A DNA stretch of 64,000 bases, from NCBI GenBank assembly GCA_004193555.1, contig RPGP01000001.1, positions 980,790 to 1,044,789 on the forward strand, in the 5' to 3' direction. Below are positions 1-8,794 of the stretch, piece by piece. Source of the stretch: Desulfobacteraceae bacterium Eth-SRB1 (GTDB lineage Bacteria > Desulfobacterota > Desulfobacteria > Desulfobacterales > ETH-SRB1). Made by a program: the position numbers and the translations under genes. The notes beneath the pieces were generated by a model. The model saw only the letters and a list, made by a program, of their open reading frames with translations. It had not been told where the DNA came from and did not search any database. Numbering within the stretch: the stretch's first letter is position 1; each line of letters opens with the position of its first letter.

Positions 1-1
1 A

Positions 2-1003
2 TCTCTCTCTATAAAGCACCTTGAAAAATCGATCATGCAGGAGTTTATCCTGGGCTCTGATGCGATGCGTTCCATCATGAAGGAGATTGATCAGGTAGCA
101 AAATACGATGTGAATGTACTCATCATGGGAGAAAGCGGCACAGGCAAGGAACTGCTTGCCAAAATCATTCACCTGCAAAGCCCCAGAGCTGAAAATCCTT
201 TTGTGCCGGTTAACTGCGGTGTTCTTTCCGGCCTGATGTTTGAGGATAAACTTTTCGGGCACGAAAAGGGCTCCTTTACAGGAGCCATCCGCAGGGAAAA
301 GGGCTGTCTTGAGCTGGCTGACAAAGGAACTCTGTTTCTCGATGAGGTTGCTGAAATACCACTGGAAAACCAGGTGGACTTTTTGCGTGTACTGGAAGAT
401 TTCCAATTTATACGGATCGGAGGAAGTGAGCTGATCAAGGTGGACATCCGCCTTATCTCTGCAACCAATAAGGATCTCAGGAATGAGGTAAGGCAGGGGT
501 CGTTTCGCGATGATCTCTTTTACCGTCTTCACCTGGTTCCTGTATATATACCTCCTTTGAGAGAGAGAATATCGGTTATTCCCAAGATGCTGGATCGCTT
601 TCTTGATCAATTAGCAACCAATCACAAAAAGCCCAAACCGACGGTGAAATTAGAGGTTATCGATATTTTCTCCCGTTATTATTGGCCTGGCAATGTCAGG
701 GAATTGAAAAATCTTGTGGAAAGGGTGTTCATTCTTAACAATCAAGATGTGATAAACATAGAACATCTCCCCTCTGACTTCTTGTGGCATTTCAGAGACC
801 CTCCCCGGATGATGAATCTGGAAGAGGTTAAGCGGTCGGCTGAAACAAAAGCCATTCTAAATGTGCTCCACCGTGTTGGCGGCGATAAAAAACGAGCAGC
901 CGAAATACTGGACATCAGCCCTCGAACGCTGAGACACAAGCTCAACAAATATAACATAAAGGTGGATCGAAAGGGTGAACCTGTAAGGCAAGATAAAACA
1001 TAG
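2..1003 (+). CDS. Sigma-54-dependent transcriptional activator, 5'-truncated by the window edge
   Basis: An NtrC-family activator that remodels sigma-54 RNA polymerase at distant promoters. The reading frame is open to the first base, so the N-terminal sensory or receiver domain lies outside the window; the first in-frame ATG is at 35. Visible in order: Walker A GESGTGKE, the sigma-54 contact loop as GSFTGA (usual form GAFTGA), Walker B GTLFLDEV, a conserved YWPGNVREL segment, and a C-terminal Fis-type helix-turn-helix around KRAAEILDISPRTLRHKL. The target genes and the signal sensed cannot be told from this fragment. The gene stands alone, followed by a 538-base repeat-bearing gap before leuS. 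The family is certain; the subtype (response regulator or other sensor) is not. Confidence 0.93.
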   Translation, partial: SLSIKHLEKSIMQEFILGSDAMRSIMKEIDQVAKYDVNVLIMGESGTGKELLAKIIHLQSPRAENPFVPVNCGVLSGLMFEDKLFGHEKGSFTGAIRREKGCLELADKGTLFLDEVAEIPLENQVDFLRVLEDFQFIRIGGSELIKVDIRLISATNKDLRNEVRQGSFRDDLFYRLHLVPVYIPPLRERISVIPKMLDRFLDQLATNHKKPKPTVKLEVIDIFSRYYWPGNVRELKNLVERVFILNNQDVINIEHLPSDFLWHFRDPPRMMNLEEVKRSAETKAILNVLHRVGGDKKRAAEILDISPRTLRHKLNKYNIKVDRKGEPVRQDKT

Positions 1004-1025
1004 GAGTCTATCAACCTTATTCCTT

Positions 1026-1103
1026 GAGACCTTTGCAAAACGTCCCCTTTTGCCCGATTACTGCGTCAGGCTCAAACAAAATTGAACATTTTTCAAAGGT
1101 CTC
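1026..1103. repeat. Short element with terminal inverted repeats GAGACCTTTG
   Basis: The left end reads GAGACCTTTGCAAAA and the right end is the inverse of GAGACCTTTGAAAAA, giving a 10-bp perfect terminal inverted repeat around 78 bp. The left half recurs with few changes at 63064-63103, next to yidD. This looks like a miniature remnant of a transposable element, with no coding capacity. The parent element is not identified. Confidence 0.6.
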
Positions 1104-1541
1104 TCCTCGCCATAGCCCAGCTTCGCTTTATCCCTGTTTTGCGTCCATTACTTCCCTTTAATCGGTTCCGGGCCGGCGTATGCTGATCCGCACCAGCCTG
1201 TCGAGACGTAGCCGACAAGCAAAGACTGGCCACCCATCAGGTTCAAGGCAATTGTGCTTTAAGCGTAACCGCTTAAAGCAAGGCCGCTTCCGCCTCAGGC
1301 GAACCGGAAAATCTCACCAGCATTCATCTTGCCGGCTTATATCCCATATCGTTTCCTGATTTGCCGGAAGTTGATTGCAACTCTTGCTATTAACAACCTA
1401 TTGTGAAATGATATATAAAATATATGAGCCTAAATTTAGCGATTTTTTGCTTAATCTGCGCCGATCTTTTGCGCATAAAGGCTTCGCAAAAAATTGCTCA
1501 ACTTGGTTGAAAAACTCCTTTCTGGAAGTATTGGATAGATA
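1104..1541. other. Intergenic region upstream of leuS, with an 11-bp perfect hairpin at 1255-1280
   Basis: No convincing gene is present. At 1255-1280 the arms TGCTTTAAGCG and CGCTTAAAGCA flank a TAAC loop, an 11-bp perfect stem. It is not followed by a T-run, so it resembles a REP-like palindrome rather than a terminator. The same GCG-TAAC-CGC core occurs in the insertion at 49197-49226. No clear Shine-Dalgarno sequence precedes the leuS ATG at 1542; the 20 bases before it read as AT-rich sequence ending in GGATAGATA. Confidence 0.5.
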
Positions 1542-4145
1542 ATGGAAGAAAGATACGATCCTAAAACCGTTGAATCGAAATGGCAAATCTGTTGGGATGA
1601 GAACAAGCTGTTTAATGTCAAAGAGGAGCCTGGCAGGGCAAAGTATTATCTGCTCGAAATGTTTCCATATCCTTCCGGAAACATACACATGGGCCATGTC
1701 AGAAATTATACAATAGGCGACGTGATTGCAAGGTACAAAAGGATGCAGGGTTTTAATGTTCTGCATCCCATGGGTTGGGATGCTTTTGGTATGCCTGCGG
1801 AAAATGCGGCTATTGCGAACAAAACCCACCCTGCCCAATGGACATATAATAATATTAAATCCATGCGTTCCCAACTCAAACGCATCGGTTTCAGCTACGA
1901 CTGGGACAGGGAAATTGCCACCTGCAGGCCGGAATATTATCGATGGGAACAATGGCTTTTTTTAAAACTGTATCAAAAAGGGATGGTGTACAGGAAGGAA
2001 TCCTTTGTTAACTGGTGTGATACATGCCTGACAGTTCTGGCAAATGAACAGGTAGAGGCAGGCATGTGCTGGAGATGCGGCAAGCAGGTTCAACAGAAAA
2101 AGCTCAGGCAATGGTTTTTCCGCATCACAGACTATGCTGAAGACCTGCTTTTATATTGTGACAAGCTCCCCGGCTGGCCGGATAAAGTCATTACAATGCA
2201 AAAAAACTGGATCGGCAAGAGTATCGGCGCTGAAATCAGGTTTACCATTGAAAACCCTCCGGATAATGAAGACAAGTTTATATCTGTCTTTACAACACGG
2301 CAGGATACTGTTTTCGGAGCCACCTTCATGTGCCTTGCTCCCGAGCATCCGCTTGTAACCAAACTTTCAAAGGGCATGCCGCACGAAAATAAGGTTAAAG
2401 AATTTGTTGAGCGGATATCAATGCAAGACAGGTCTAACAGGGCTGTCGAAGATTATGAAAAGGAGGGCGAATTTACAGGCGCTTATTGTATAAACCCCTT
2501 GAGCAACAGACGGATGCCGATTTATACAGCCAACTTTGCTCTTATGGAATATGGCACAGGGGCTGTTATGTCGGTGCCGGCCCATGATCAGCGTGATTTT
2601 GATTTTGCAAAGAAATATGGGCTGGATATCGTCGTAGTTGTTAAGCCTGTTAACGAGGCGCTTGATGTCTCCACAATGGCCGAAGCTTTTACTGGCCAGG
2701 GAATTATGATCAATTCAGGCCGGTTTGACGGCATGGAGAATAAAAAGGCTATTGAAGAAATCGCTTCTTTTCTTGAACAAAAGGGTTTTGGCGGAAGAAC
2801 AGTAAGTTTCAGGTTAAGGGACTGGGGTATTTCAAGGCAGCGATACTGGGGAGCGCCTATTCCGATAGTTTATTGCAGTAAATGTGGTATTGTTCCAGTG
2901 CCGGAAGAGGATCTTCCGATCGTACTTCCGGAAAATGCCGATCTTCTTGAAGGCGGGAAGTCTCCTCTTCCAACGCTCGATTATTTTGTAAAAACAAAGT
3001 GTCCAAAATGCGGCAATTCCGGCGCAAAAAGAGAAACAGACACAATGGATACATTTGTTGAATCTTCATGGTATTTTGAACGATATTGCAGCCCGGGCTG
3101 TGACACGGAGATGTTTGACAAAAAGGCGGTAAACTACTGGATGCCTGTTGATCAATATATCGGCGGTGTAGAGCATGCTATTTTACATCTTCTCTATTCC
3201 CGATATTTTACACGCGTCCTGAAAGACTTGGGATTAATAGACTACAAAGAGCCTTTTACCAGGATGCTTACACAGGGGATGGTCTGCAAAGAGACTGTTT
3301 CATGCCCTGACCATGGATTTCTTCTGCCGGATGATGTGGAAATCGGCGATCCTGACTGGTTTTGCAAAAAATGCGGTAAAAAAGTTGTTGTGGGCCGCGT
3401 GGAAAAGATGTCCAAGTCAAAAAAGAATGTAATAGATCCCAACATACTGCTTGATAAATATGGGGCCGATGTTACGAGACTTTTTTGCCTGTTTGCGGCT
3501 CCTCCTGAGAGAGACTTGGAATGGAGCAATCAGGGAGTTGAGGGCGGCTATCGTTTTCTAAATCGAGTGTGGAACCTTGCTGTAAAATGGATGGGGGTAA
3601 TAAAGGATGTTGGGCCTTTTGACGGCAATATCGGCGAACTTGACGGCACGCTTCGAGATTTATACAAAAAGACGCATCAGACCATCAAAAAGGTTACAAT
3701 AGACATTGAAAAGAGGTTTCATTTTAACACCGCCATAAGCGCCGTCATGGAACTCGTTAATGTCATGTATGGGATAGGTCATGAAGAGAAAGACTCTAAC
3801 ACGGCAAGGGTGATGAGATTTTCAATGGAATCTGTCATACTTCTGTTATCTCCAATTGTTCCCCATTTCACCGAAGAGCTGTGGGAGGTCATGGGACACA
3901 GGTCAAGCATCATTTTGTCGTCATGGCCCACATTCAGGGAGGATGCTCTTTTAAAAGATGAACTTGAAATAGTTGTGCAGGTAAATGGCAAGCTCAGAAG
4001 CAGGTTTAATATTAATGCGGATGCAGATAATGATAACATCAAAAAAGTTGCTCTTTCAGATGAACGCGCAAAGAAATTCATTAATGGCAAGCCTGTCAAA
4101 AGAGTGATTGTTGTTAAGAAAAAACTTGTAAATATTGTTGTATAG
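1542..4145 (+). CDS. leuS: Leucyl-tRNA synthetase
   Basis: Cytoplasmic class I aminoacyl-tRNA synthetase that charges tRNA-Leu. At 867 aa it has the usual bacterial length. The HIGH signature is HMGH at residues 49-52 and KMSKS is at 622-626. The CP1 editing region has GTGAVMSVPAHDQRD, typical of the hydrolytic editing pocket. A Cys/His-rich segment just before KMSKS (CPDH and CKKCG) suggests a zinc knuckle. The C-terminal anticodon-binding and extension domains are intact. It is followed after 48 bp by lptE, whose Shine-Dalgarno is strong; leuS-lptE is a common pairing in proteobacteria. Confidence 0.98.
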   Translation: MEERYDPKTVESKWQICWDENKLFNVKEEPGRAKYYLLEMFPYPSGNIHMGHVRNYTIGDVIARYKRMQGFNVLHPMGWDAFGMPAENAAIANKTHPAQWTYNNIKSMRSQLKRIGFSYDWDREIATCRPEYYRWEQWLFLKLYQKGMVYRKESFVNWCDTCLTVLANEQVEAGMCWRCGKQVQQKKLRQWFFRITDYAEDLLLYCDKLPGWPDKVITMQKNWIGKSIGAEIRFTIENPPDNEDKFISVFTTRQDTVFGATFMCLAPEHPLVTKLSKGMPHENKVKEFVERISMQDRSNRAVEDYEKEGEFTGAYCINPLSNRRMPIYTANFALMEYGTGAVMSVPAHDQRDFDFAKKYGLDIVVVVKPVNEALDVSTMAEAFTGQGIMINSGRFDGMENKKAIEEIASFLEQKGFGGRTVSFRLRDWGISRQRYWGAPIPIVYCSKCGIVPVPEEDLPIVLPENADLLEGGKSPLPTLDYFVKTKCPKCGNSGAKRETDTMDTFVESSWYFERYCSPGCDTEMFDKKAVNYWMPVDQYIGGVEHAILHLLYSRYFTRVLKDLGLIDYKEPFTRMLTQGMVCKETVSCPDHGFLLPDDVEIGDPDWFCKKCGKKVVVGRVEKMSKSKKNVIDPNILLDKYGADVTRLFCLFAAPPERDLEWSNQGVEGGYRFLNRVWNLAVKWMGVIKDVGPFDGNIGELDGTLRDLYKKTHQTIKKVTIDIEKRFHFNTAISAVMELVNVMYGIGHEEKDSNTARVMRFSMESVILLLSPIVPHFTEELWEVMGHRSSIILSSWPTFREDALLKDELEIVVQVNGKLRSRFNINADADNDNIKKVALSDERAKKFINGKPVKRVIVVKKKLVNIVV

Positions 4146-4193
4146 CAGATAGTTCGCTTCGCTCATAATTGGTCGAGTAGTCGAAGGAGGAAA

Positions 4194-4712
4194 ATGTTTT
4201 TCAAAGGAAAAATAATTTGGATCGTCTTTGCAGTATTGTGGTTTTTAGCTTTTTCTTCGGCCTGTGGTTATAAATTCACCGGAGGGGGAGGTCTTCCGCA
4301 GGGAATCAAAACTGTTTACATAGCAATGCTTGAAAACCGCACTTCTGAAACCGGAGCGGAAAATGTATTTACAAATGACCTCATCTATGAATTTACAAAA
4401 AACAATGCAATGGCAAGCAAAGACCAGGCTGATGCTTATCTTTCAGGAATAATCAAATCAATGAACATTGAGACGATTTCCCACAGAGGGACACATACAT
4501 CCCTTGAAAGACGGGTTAAAATTGCCCTTGATTTGAAACTGACAGATACAGACGGCAAGGTGATATGGATTGCAAAAGATATTTCTGAAAATGAAGAATA
4601 TGATGTTATGTCTGATAAGCTGGCAACAGAACAAAAGAGAAGGGATGCAATTTCAGATCTTTCAAAAAGGCTTGCAGAAAAAATTTATAATCGTTTAACA
4701 GAAGATTTTTAA
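4194..4712 (+). CDS. lptE: LPS-assembly lipoprotein LptE
   Basis: Outer-membrane lipoprotein that plugs and chaperones the LptD barrel for LPS export. The 172-aa product starts with a basic/hydrophobic signal sequence and a lipobox-like FSSAC, with the lipidated Cys at residue 24 followed by GYKFTG, a characteristic LptE opening. The central VYIAMLENRTSETGAEN segment and the C-terminal DLSKRLAEKIYNRL helix fit the family. The start is supported by AGGAGG six bases upstream of ATG. Its partner lptD lies far away at 39-41 kb. A member of the LptE/RlpB family with high likelihood, although this family diverges fast. Confidence 0.88.
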   Translation: MFFKGKIIWIVFAVLWFLAFSSACGYKFTGGGGLPQGIKTVYIAMLENRTSETGAENVFTNDLIYEFTKNNAMASKDQADAYLSGIIKSMNIETISHRGTHTSLERRVKIALDLKLTDTDGKVIWIAKDISENEEYDVMSDKLATEQKRRDAISDLSKRLAEKIYNRLTEDF

Positions 4713-4722
4713 ATTAATTCTT

Positions 4723-4774
4723 AGCCACAGACACACACGGACTTTCATTATCTTGTTTGTGTGGATCTATGGCT
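4723..4774. repeat. Imperfect palindrome between convergent lptE and rpsT
   Basis: AGCCACAGACACACAC is followed by the imperfect inverse GTGTGGATCTATGGCT. It belongs to the dispersed AGCCACAGAT-type repeats seen again near 23375 and 55890. Its location between two converging genes would suit a bidirectional transcription barrier, but no clean T-tract is present, so terminator function is only inferred. Confidence 0.45.
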
Positions 4775-4792
4775 GAACAGATAAATGGAAAT

Positions 4793-5050
4793 TCAAATTG
4801 TATTAACAAGGGTGGAAAGCCGTGATATTTTTCGTGAAGCGGTTTTTTTGTGAATAACGCCTTTTTTCGCTGCGTTGTCAATTAAAGATTTTGCTGTGTC
4901 AAGCATACTCAAAGCCTTTTTATCTTTTTCATCTGCGGCAAGACGAATGCTTTTAACGATGTTTTTTACTTTTGTTCTTGTAGCTTTGTTGCGATCAAGC
5001 CTTTTTATGTTCTGTTGCGCCCGTTTTATTGCTGATTTATGATTAGCCAC
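4793..5050 (-). CDS. rpsT: 30S ribosomal protein S20
   Basis: Primary 16S rRNA-binding protein of the small subunit, 85 aa, highly basic and helical. The opening MANHKSAIKRAQQNIKR and the ending ASRKISRLSTLVNTI are typical of the family. The start codon is GTG (5050-5048), chosen because AAGGAG lies nine bases upstream at 5065-5060 and the protein begins exactly like other S20 proteins. It is monocistronic, divergent from the rluB-type gene and convergent with lptE. A consensus-like sigma-70 promoter lies upstream at 5090-5118. Confidence 0.97.
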   Translation of the reverse strand: MANHKSAIKRAQQNIKRLDRNKATRTKVKNIVKSIRLAADEKDKKALSMLDTAKSLIDNAAKKGVIHKKTASRKISRLSTLVNTI

Positions 5051-5089
5051 AGTAATTAACTCCTTTTATTATAATTTTGCAAAATATAT

Positions 5090-5118
5090 TTAATAAATAA
5101 TTACAAAATATATGTCAA
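5090..5118 (-). promoter_or_regulatory. Sigma-70-type promoter of rpsT
   Basis: On the minus strand a perfect -35 TTGACA (5118-5113) is followed after 17 bp by TATTAA (5095-5090, four of six consensus bases). It lies about 40 bp upstream of the rpsT GTG. Predicted from sequence only. Confidence 0.65.
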
Positions 5119-5245
5119 GGTAATTTTGATGGTGTCGTTGGTGTTTTTGTTTAATCCTCGCTGCCAAGCAGCGTATGGATTAGCAAAACATATGGTCAGG
5201 CCGGTCTTTTCTTCAACTCGAGCAAAGCGGGCGGTGATATAAAAC

Positions 5246-5944
5246 ATGGCATTAATACGACTGCAAAAATTTCTCTCAATGGCCGGGCGCTGTTCCAGAA
5301 GACATGGAGAAAAATATATAACTGACGGCCTTGTAAAGGTTAACGGTAAGATTGTAACCGAACTTGGCACAAAGGTCGATCCTGAAAAAGACAGAGTTGA
5401 AATTAAAGGAAAACCGGTTGTATTTAAGCAGGCTCTGGTTTACATCGCTCTAAACAAACCCAGGGGCTATGTCACAAGCTGCAGCCAGCCGGGTGATAAA
5501 ATTGTGTTAGACCTTCTAAATATTTCCGGCCGTGTTTATCCTGTTGGTCGCCTTGACAAAGATTCAACAGGGCTTTTGCTTTTAACAAACGATGGAGAGC
5601 TTCATCACAGGCTTTCTCATCCCTCCTTTGACCATGAAAAAGAATATGAAGTAACAGTGGCAAACCCCATAACCGACAAGGCTCTTCTGAATATGGAACA
5701 GGGTATGCCGATTCTCGGGACAAAAACCAGACATGCTGAAATAAAAAGAATTTCTCCAAAACGGTTTCGTATTGTATTAAAAGAAGGCAAAAACAGACAA
5801 ATACGCCGCATGGTGGGAAAAACAGGCAACAGTGTCACACGATTAAAGCGGATAAGAATTGCAAACATAAAACTTGGTGGGCTTGCAACAGGAAAGTGGC
5901 GCTATCTAACGGAAAAAGAAAAAGATACTCTCTTAAAAAGCTAA
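5246..5944 (+). CDS. RsuA/RluB/RluE-family rRNA pseudouridine synthase
   Basis: Isomerises specific uridines in rRNA to pseudouridine. The 232-aa protein has an N-terminal S4 RNA-binding domain (about residues 4-60, RLQKFLSMAGRCSRRHGEK) and the catalytic motif GRLDKDSTGLLLLTNDGEL with the nucleophile Asp104. The later KEGKNRQIRRM segment is the family KEGRNRQVRRM block. Length and motif fit RluB or RsuA; the exact target uridine cannot be assigned by eye. It starts at ATG 5246, divergent from rpsT, and is followed by a repeat-like non-coding stretch and a weak terminator-like hairpin at 6213-6234. Confidence 0.92.
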   Translation: MALIRLQKFLSMAGRCSRRHGEKYITDGLVKVNGKIVTELGTKVDPEKDRVEIKGKPVVFKQALVYIALNKPRGYVTSCSQPGDKIVLDLLNISGRVYPVGRLDKDSTGLLLLTNDGELHHRLSHPSFDHEKEYEVTVANPITDKALLNMEQGMPILGTKTRHAEIKRISPKRFRIVLKEGKNRQIRRMVGKTGNSVTRLKRIRIANIKLGGLATGKWRYLTEKEKDTLLKS

Positions 5945-6370
5945 GTTGGACTGCCGACTCACGACGTCGCAGCCGAAAACAACTCGTCAATCATATCAAG
6001 AATTCCCCATTGTGCAAGTTGCCTATCATCATAATGCTTTATAATATCGCCAGCTATGGCTACAGGCACGGCAATAAAGTAATTATAACATGTAATCTGT
6101 TCATGTCTGCCTTAATGCTGTTAGAGCTTAATCTGAAGTTCCTGCCCGGTAGTTTGGAAACAATGTCAAGATTAAAGGCCATTCTGTTCTTCTGTCTTTA
6201 AGCTCAATCCTCCATGTCCTTGACATGTTTTTTTAATGTATTTGCGTAAACAGATGCCAGCTAATGCGCTAATCAAGACGCTACACCGAGGCCTTCCTTC
6301 TATGTCAACATAAAAATCTTTTAAAGGTCGGAGCGTTATTTTTGACAACCGCTATATGTCTTTCAGATTT
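5945..6370. other. Non-coding gap between the pseudouridine synthase and the defence operon
   Basis: No gene is supported. A minus-strand open stretch ending at a TGA at 5961-5959 encodes a protein-like tail containing AIAGDIIKHYDDRQLAQWG, but it lacks an upstream ATG with a ribosome-binding site, so it could be a decayed gene fragment. The opening AAAAAGCTAAGTT at 5936-5948 recurs at 16358-16370, just upstream of the type III-like operon, so similar sequence lies at both edges of that operon. Confidence 0.4.
6213..6234 (+). terminator. Weak intrinsic terminator-like hairpin
   Basis: CATGTC, a CTT loop and GACATG are followed by seven T residues. The stem is only 6 bp and the hairpin lies 270 bp past the pseudouridine synthase gene, so it is a modest candidate. 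Confidence 0.35.
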
Positions 6371-8467
6371 TTACCGTGACTTTGCCCCAATTTGACTTAT
6401 ATCATCAATGAACTCCGATGCAGGATTAACACCGGATATCAGAAGATTATCCCGTGCACGGGTGCAGGCAACATAAAGCAGATGCCGTTCCGTGTTATAG
6501 ACTTCTTCAAGATCTGTATCATCAGATACTGTTTCAATGCGTTTTTGTGATGGAATAATTTCATCATCACAGGCCATCACAATAACGGAACGAAACTCCA
6601 GGCCTTTGGCAAGGTGCATAGTGCTGATGGAAATATGATTGCTTGTCGTTTCAACATTATCATCCAGCACCTTAAAAGAGATGCCTGTTTTCTCAACTGC
6701 GGCAATGCTTCTTGTTAATTCCGACTCGGATCGAACAAAAACACCTACTTCATGAGGCATCAATCCATCTTTAATCTGGTCTGATATCCATTTGGCGATG
6801 TTTTTAATTTCATCCTCTTGCGTATCCAGGATTATAATAGTCGGTTTCGGCCCATTAAATATTGAAATTGTGCCGCGACGTTCTTCCTTATTTCCGTCAA
6901 CGTCGGACAGTTCAGGAGCCAGCAGCCGGTCTGCCTGGATTCTAATCTGATGAGTTGTGCGATAATTAATCCGCAGTGTTCGGGAACGCCCGCGAATATC
7001 TACGCCAAGAGATTTCCATGAGAAAGGCTGTTGAAATATCCTTTGCCCAAGGTCTCCGGCAAAGAAAAGGCAGTTGGGTCGACCTGTATCAAATGCCGCG
7101 AGAAACATTAATTGAGGCTCACTGAGGTCCTGGGACTCGTCAACAATAACAAAATCAAAAGGTGGATGACTGCTGTTTGAAATTTTAGATGCCAGCTTGG
7201 TGAATATTTCTGAATTTGTCACCATGTCCTTTTTTTTAAGATTAGATAAAACGCAAGCAAAAATTGACCAAAGCATTTCACGCTGCTTTTCCGGTAAGCG
7301 TGTTTTTCGCCCCAATCGTTTGATGTCACGATATGCTTCCCATGTTTTCAATTGCCAGGCGTCCACGACCTCCTCCCATTCCGTTATCAGGAAATGAAGG
7401 CTGAATCTGTTTCCATCAAGCTGTCCGGCTGATTCCTTCAGAATCTGTTGAATAACTTCCCGTCTTGCAATCTGAGGGCTGCCAAAATTTGACTGATAGA
7501 GCCGCGAGCCGATATAATCCAGGGAATGCACTTCCAGGCGCTCGGCAATACGAGGTTCATTGCTGATCAAACGCCTTAACTTTGTTCTTAAAGCATTTGC
7601 CAATGTGTCTGAAAACGTGGTCAGCAAGGTCCTTGCATCCGGCTTGGTGCGGGCAAGAAAAACAGCCCGATGAAGCGCGACAATTGTTTTACCTGTACCC
7701 GCTGAACCCGAAACCCGAGCAGGCCCGTTATACTCTTTTTCAATAAGTTTCCGTTGCTCAGGGTGAAGAAAAATGGACCATTTTTCCCAGGGATAATCCA
7801 AAGCCCTTTCAAGTTCATCAACGTTGTTCATTACCCGAAAACGGCGCTGAGCATCCGGGTGGTCAAATGGGTTTGCATCCTCAAAACGAGGATGTGCAAC
7901 CTGTGGCTTAACTCCAACGGCAATATCCAGCAGAGCCTCTGCAGCCTCGTCCGGTAAATGTTCAGCCAGATCAAGAACCGTGTCCTCGTTTACTTCACGC
8001 ACATCATCCAGCCATTCGCCAGGCACCCCATAGGTCAAGAGATCATCATCAGATATATTTTCAAATAAAAGAGGTTTGGGTTGTGTGGGATGTTTTTCAT
8101 TAACATATATGGGAATCGTGATTTCTTTGACTGTTTCTCTGATTTCTACAAGCTGGGCAGCGCCGGTTTTAGGATGTATTTCCAGTTTTCGTCTTTCCGC
8201 CCATCGATAGGCATCATCATGATGTCCTGCGTAACAAAGCATTAAATTGTCCTGGGTTTTATGCACAATCAAACGAATGTCACTATTAACCCGCACAGAC
8301 CAGAAGCTGGGATCTTTGGCCCTTTCTATTTTATGAAACTGCATACCCGGATTAGCCGGATTCAATTGCAAATCAAAAGCAGTGGTTTTGACGGCTTTCT
8401 GTTCATCGTTGCTTAATTTTGCAAGATTGTCAGTGAATGTGTCGGCTATTCGGAAATCCATCAGCAA
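6371..8467 (-). CDS. UvrD/Rep-type helicase with an N-terminal RelE/ParE-like domain
   Basis: A 698-aa fusion. Residues about 1-95 resemble the RelE/ParE toxin fold (a basic KIERAKDPSFWSVRVNSDIRLIV core and an AYRWAERRKL tail). Residues about 230-690 form a superfamily 1 helicase: Walker A GSAGTGKT (254-261), Walker B VDESQDLSEPQ, FAGDLGQRIF, STMHLAKGLEF and motif VI YVACTRARDNLL. Expected roles are ATP-dependent DNA translocation plus a toxin-like or nucleic-acid-binding function for the N-terminus; whether that domain is a ribonuclease is unknown. The start may be TTG 8467 or, more likely, ATG 8461. It is last in the Res/DUF4062/Mod/107-aa operon, 3 bp after the 107-aa gene, which suggests a role in the same restriction or anti-phage process. 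Confidence 0.85.
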   Translation of the reverse strand: MLMDFRIADTFTDNLAKLSNDEQKAVKTTAFDLQLNPANPGMQFHKIERAKDPSFWSVRVNSDIRLIVHKTQDNLMLCYAGHHDDAYRWAERRKLEIHPKTGAAQLVEIRETVKEITIPIYVNEKHPTQPKPLLFENISDDDLLTYGVPGEWLDDVREVNEDTVLDLAEHLPDEAAEALLDIAVGVKPQVAHPRFEDANPFDHPDAQRRFRVMNNVDELERALDYPWEKWSIFLHPEQRKLIEKEYNGPARVSGSAGTGKTIVALHRAVFLARTKPDARTLLTTFSDTLANALRTKLRRLISNEPRIAERLEVHSLDYIGSRLYQSNFGSPQIARREVIQQILKESAGQLDGNRFSLHFLITEWEEVVDAWQLKTWEAYRDIKRLGRKTRLPEKQREMLWSIFACVLSNLKKKDMVTNSEIFTKLASKISNSSHPPFDFVIVDESQDLSEPQLMFLAAFDTGRPNCLFFAGDLGQRIFQQPFSWKSLGVDIRGRSRTLRINYRTTHQIRIQADRLLAPELSDVDGNKEERRGTISIFNGPKPTIIILDTQEDEIKNIAKWISDQIKDGLMPHEVGVFVRSESELTRSIAAVEKTGISFKVLDDNVETTSNHISISTMHLAKGLEFRSVIVMACDDEIIPSQKRIETVSDDTDLEEVYNTERHLLYVACTRARDNLLISGVNPASEFIDDISQIGAKSR

Positions 8468-8470
8468 GCC

Positions 8471-8794
8471 TTAATAATAAGTTTTATCCCATTTTTCAAT
8501 TGGACTTGAATTCCAGTTTTCAAGACTAATATTGTTTAAGAACTCAATTGCCTCGTTAAGACAATTATGATCCAAAGCCCATTGTAACTGTTTTTTCAAC
8601 CGAGAGTATTTTGATGCGTCAGATTCACAGGAAGCAGCCAGAATTAAAGGAACAGGAGGTTCAGGTTCACTTGATTGTTTAAACTTTTTCAGAAAGGTGT
8701 AAAAATCATTCCAATACATTCCTGCGGGACTTGATCTTTCCTCACTTTTTATTTCATTCAAAAACATTTCAATTTTTTGTCTTAAATTAATCAT
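8471..8794 (-). CDS. Uncharacterised 107-aa protein between Mod and the RelE-UvrD helicase
   Basis: Not recognised. The 107-aa product is acidic to neutral, has no signal peptide or membrane segment, and seems helical (KKQLQWALDHNCLNEAIEFL). A PPVPLILAA stretch lies mid-protein. Its ATG overlaps the Mod stop codon as TAATG, with GGAGGG just upstream inside mod, so it is translationally coupled to the methylase. Only 3 bp separate it from the helicase gene. That packing argues it is a real component of the system: a small adaptor, inhibitor, or antitoxin-like partner of the RelE-like domain are all possible, but none is shown by sequence. Confidence 0.75.
   Translation of the reverse strand: MINLRQKIEMFLNEIKSEERSSPAGMYWNDFYTFLKKFKQSSEPEPPVPLILAASCESDASKYSRLKKQLQWALDHNCLNEAIEFLNNISLENWNSSPIEKWDKTYY

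Noticed and set aside
1398-1952. 184-codon open frame on the minus strand overlapping the start of leuS
   Set aside because: Most of it lies opposite the leuS N-terminus with its HMGH motif; no family features were seen.
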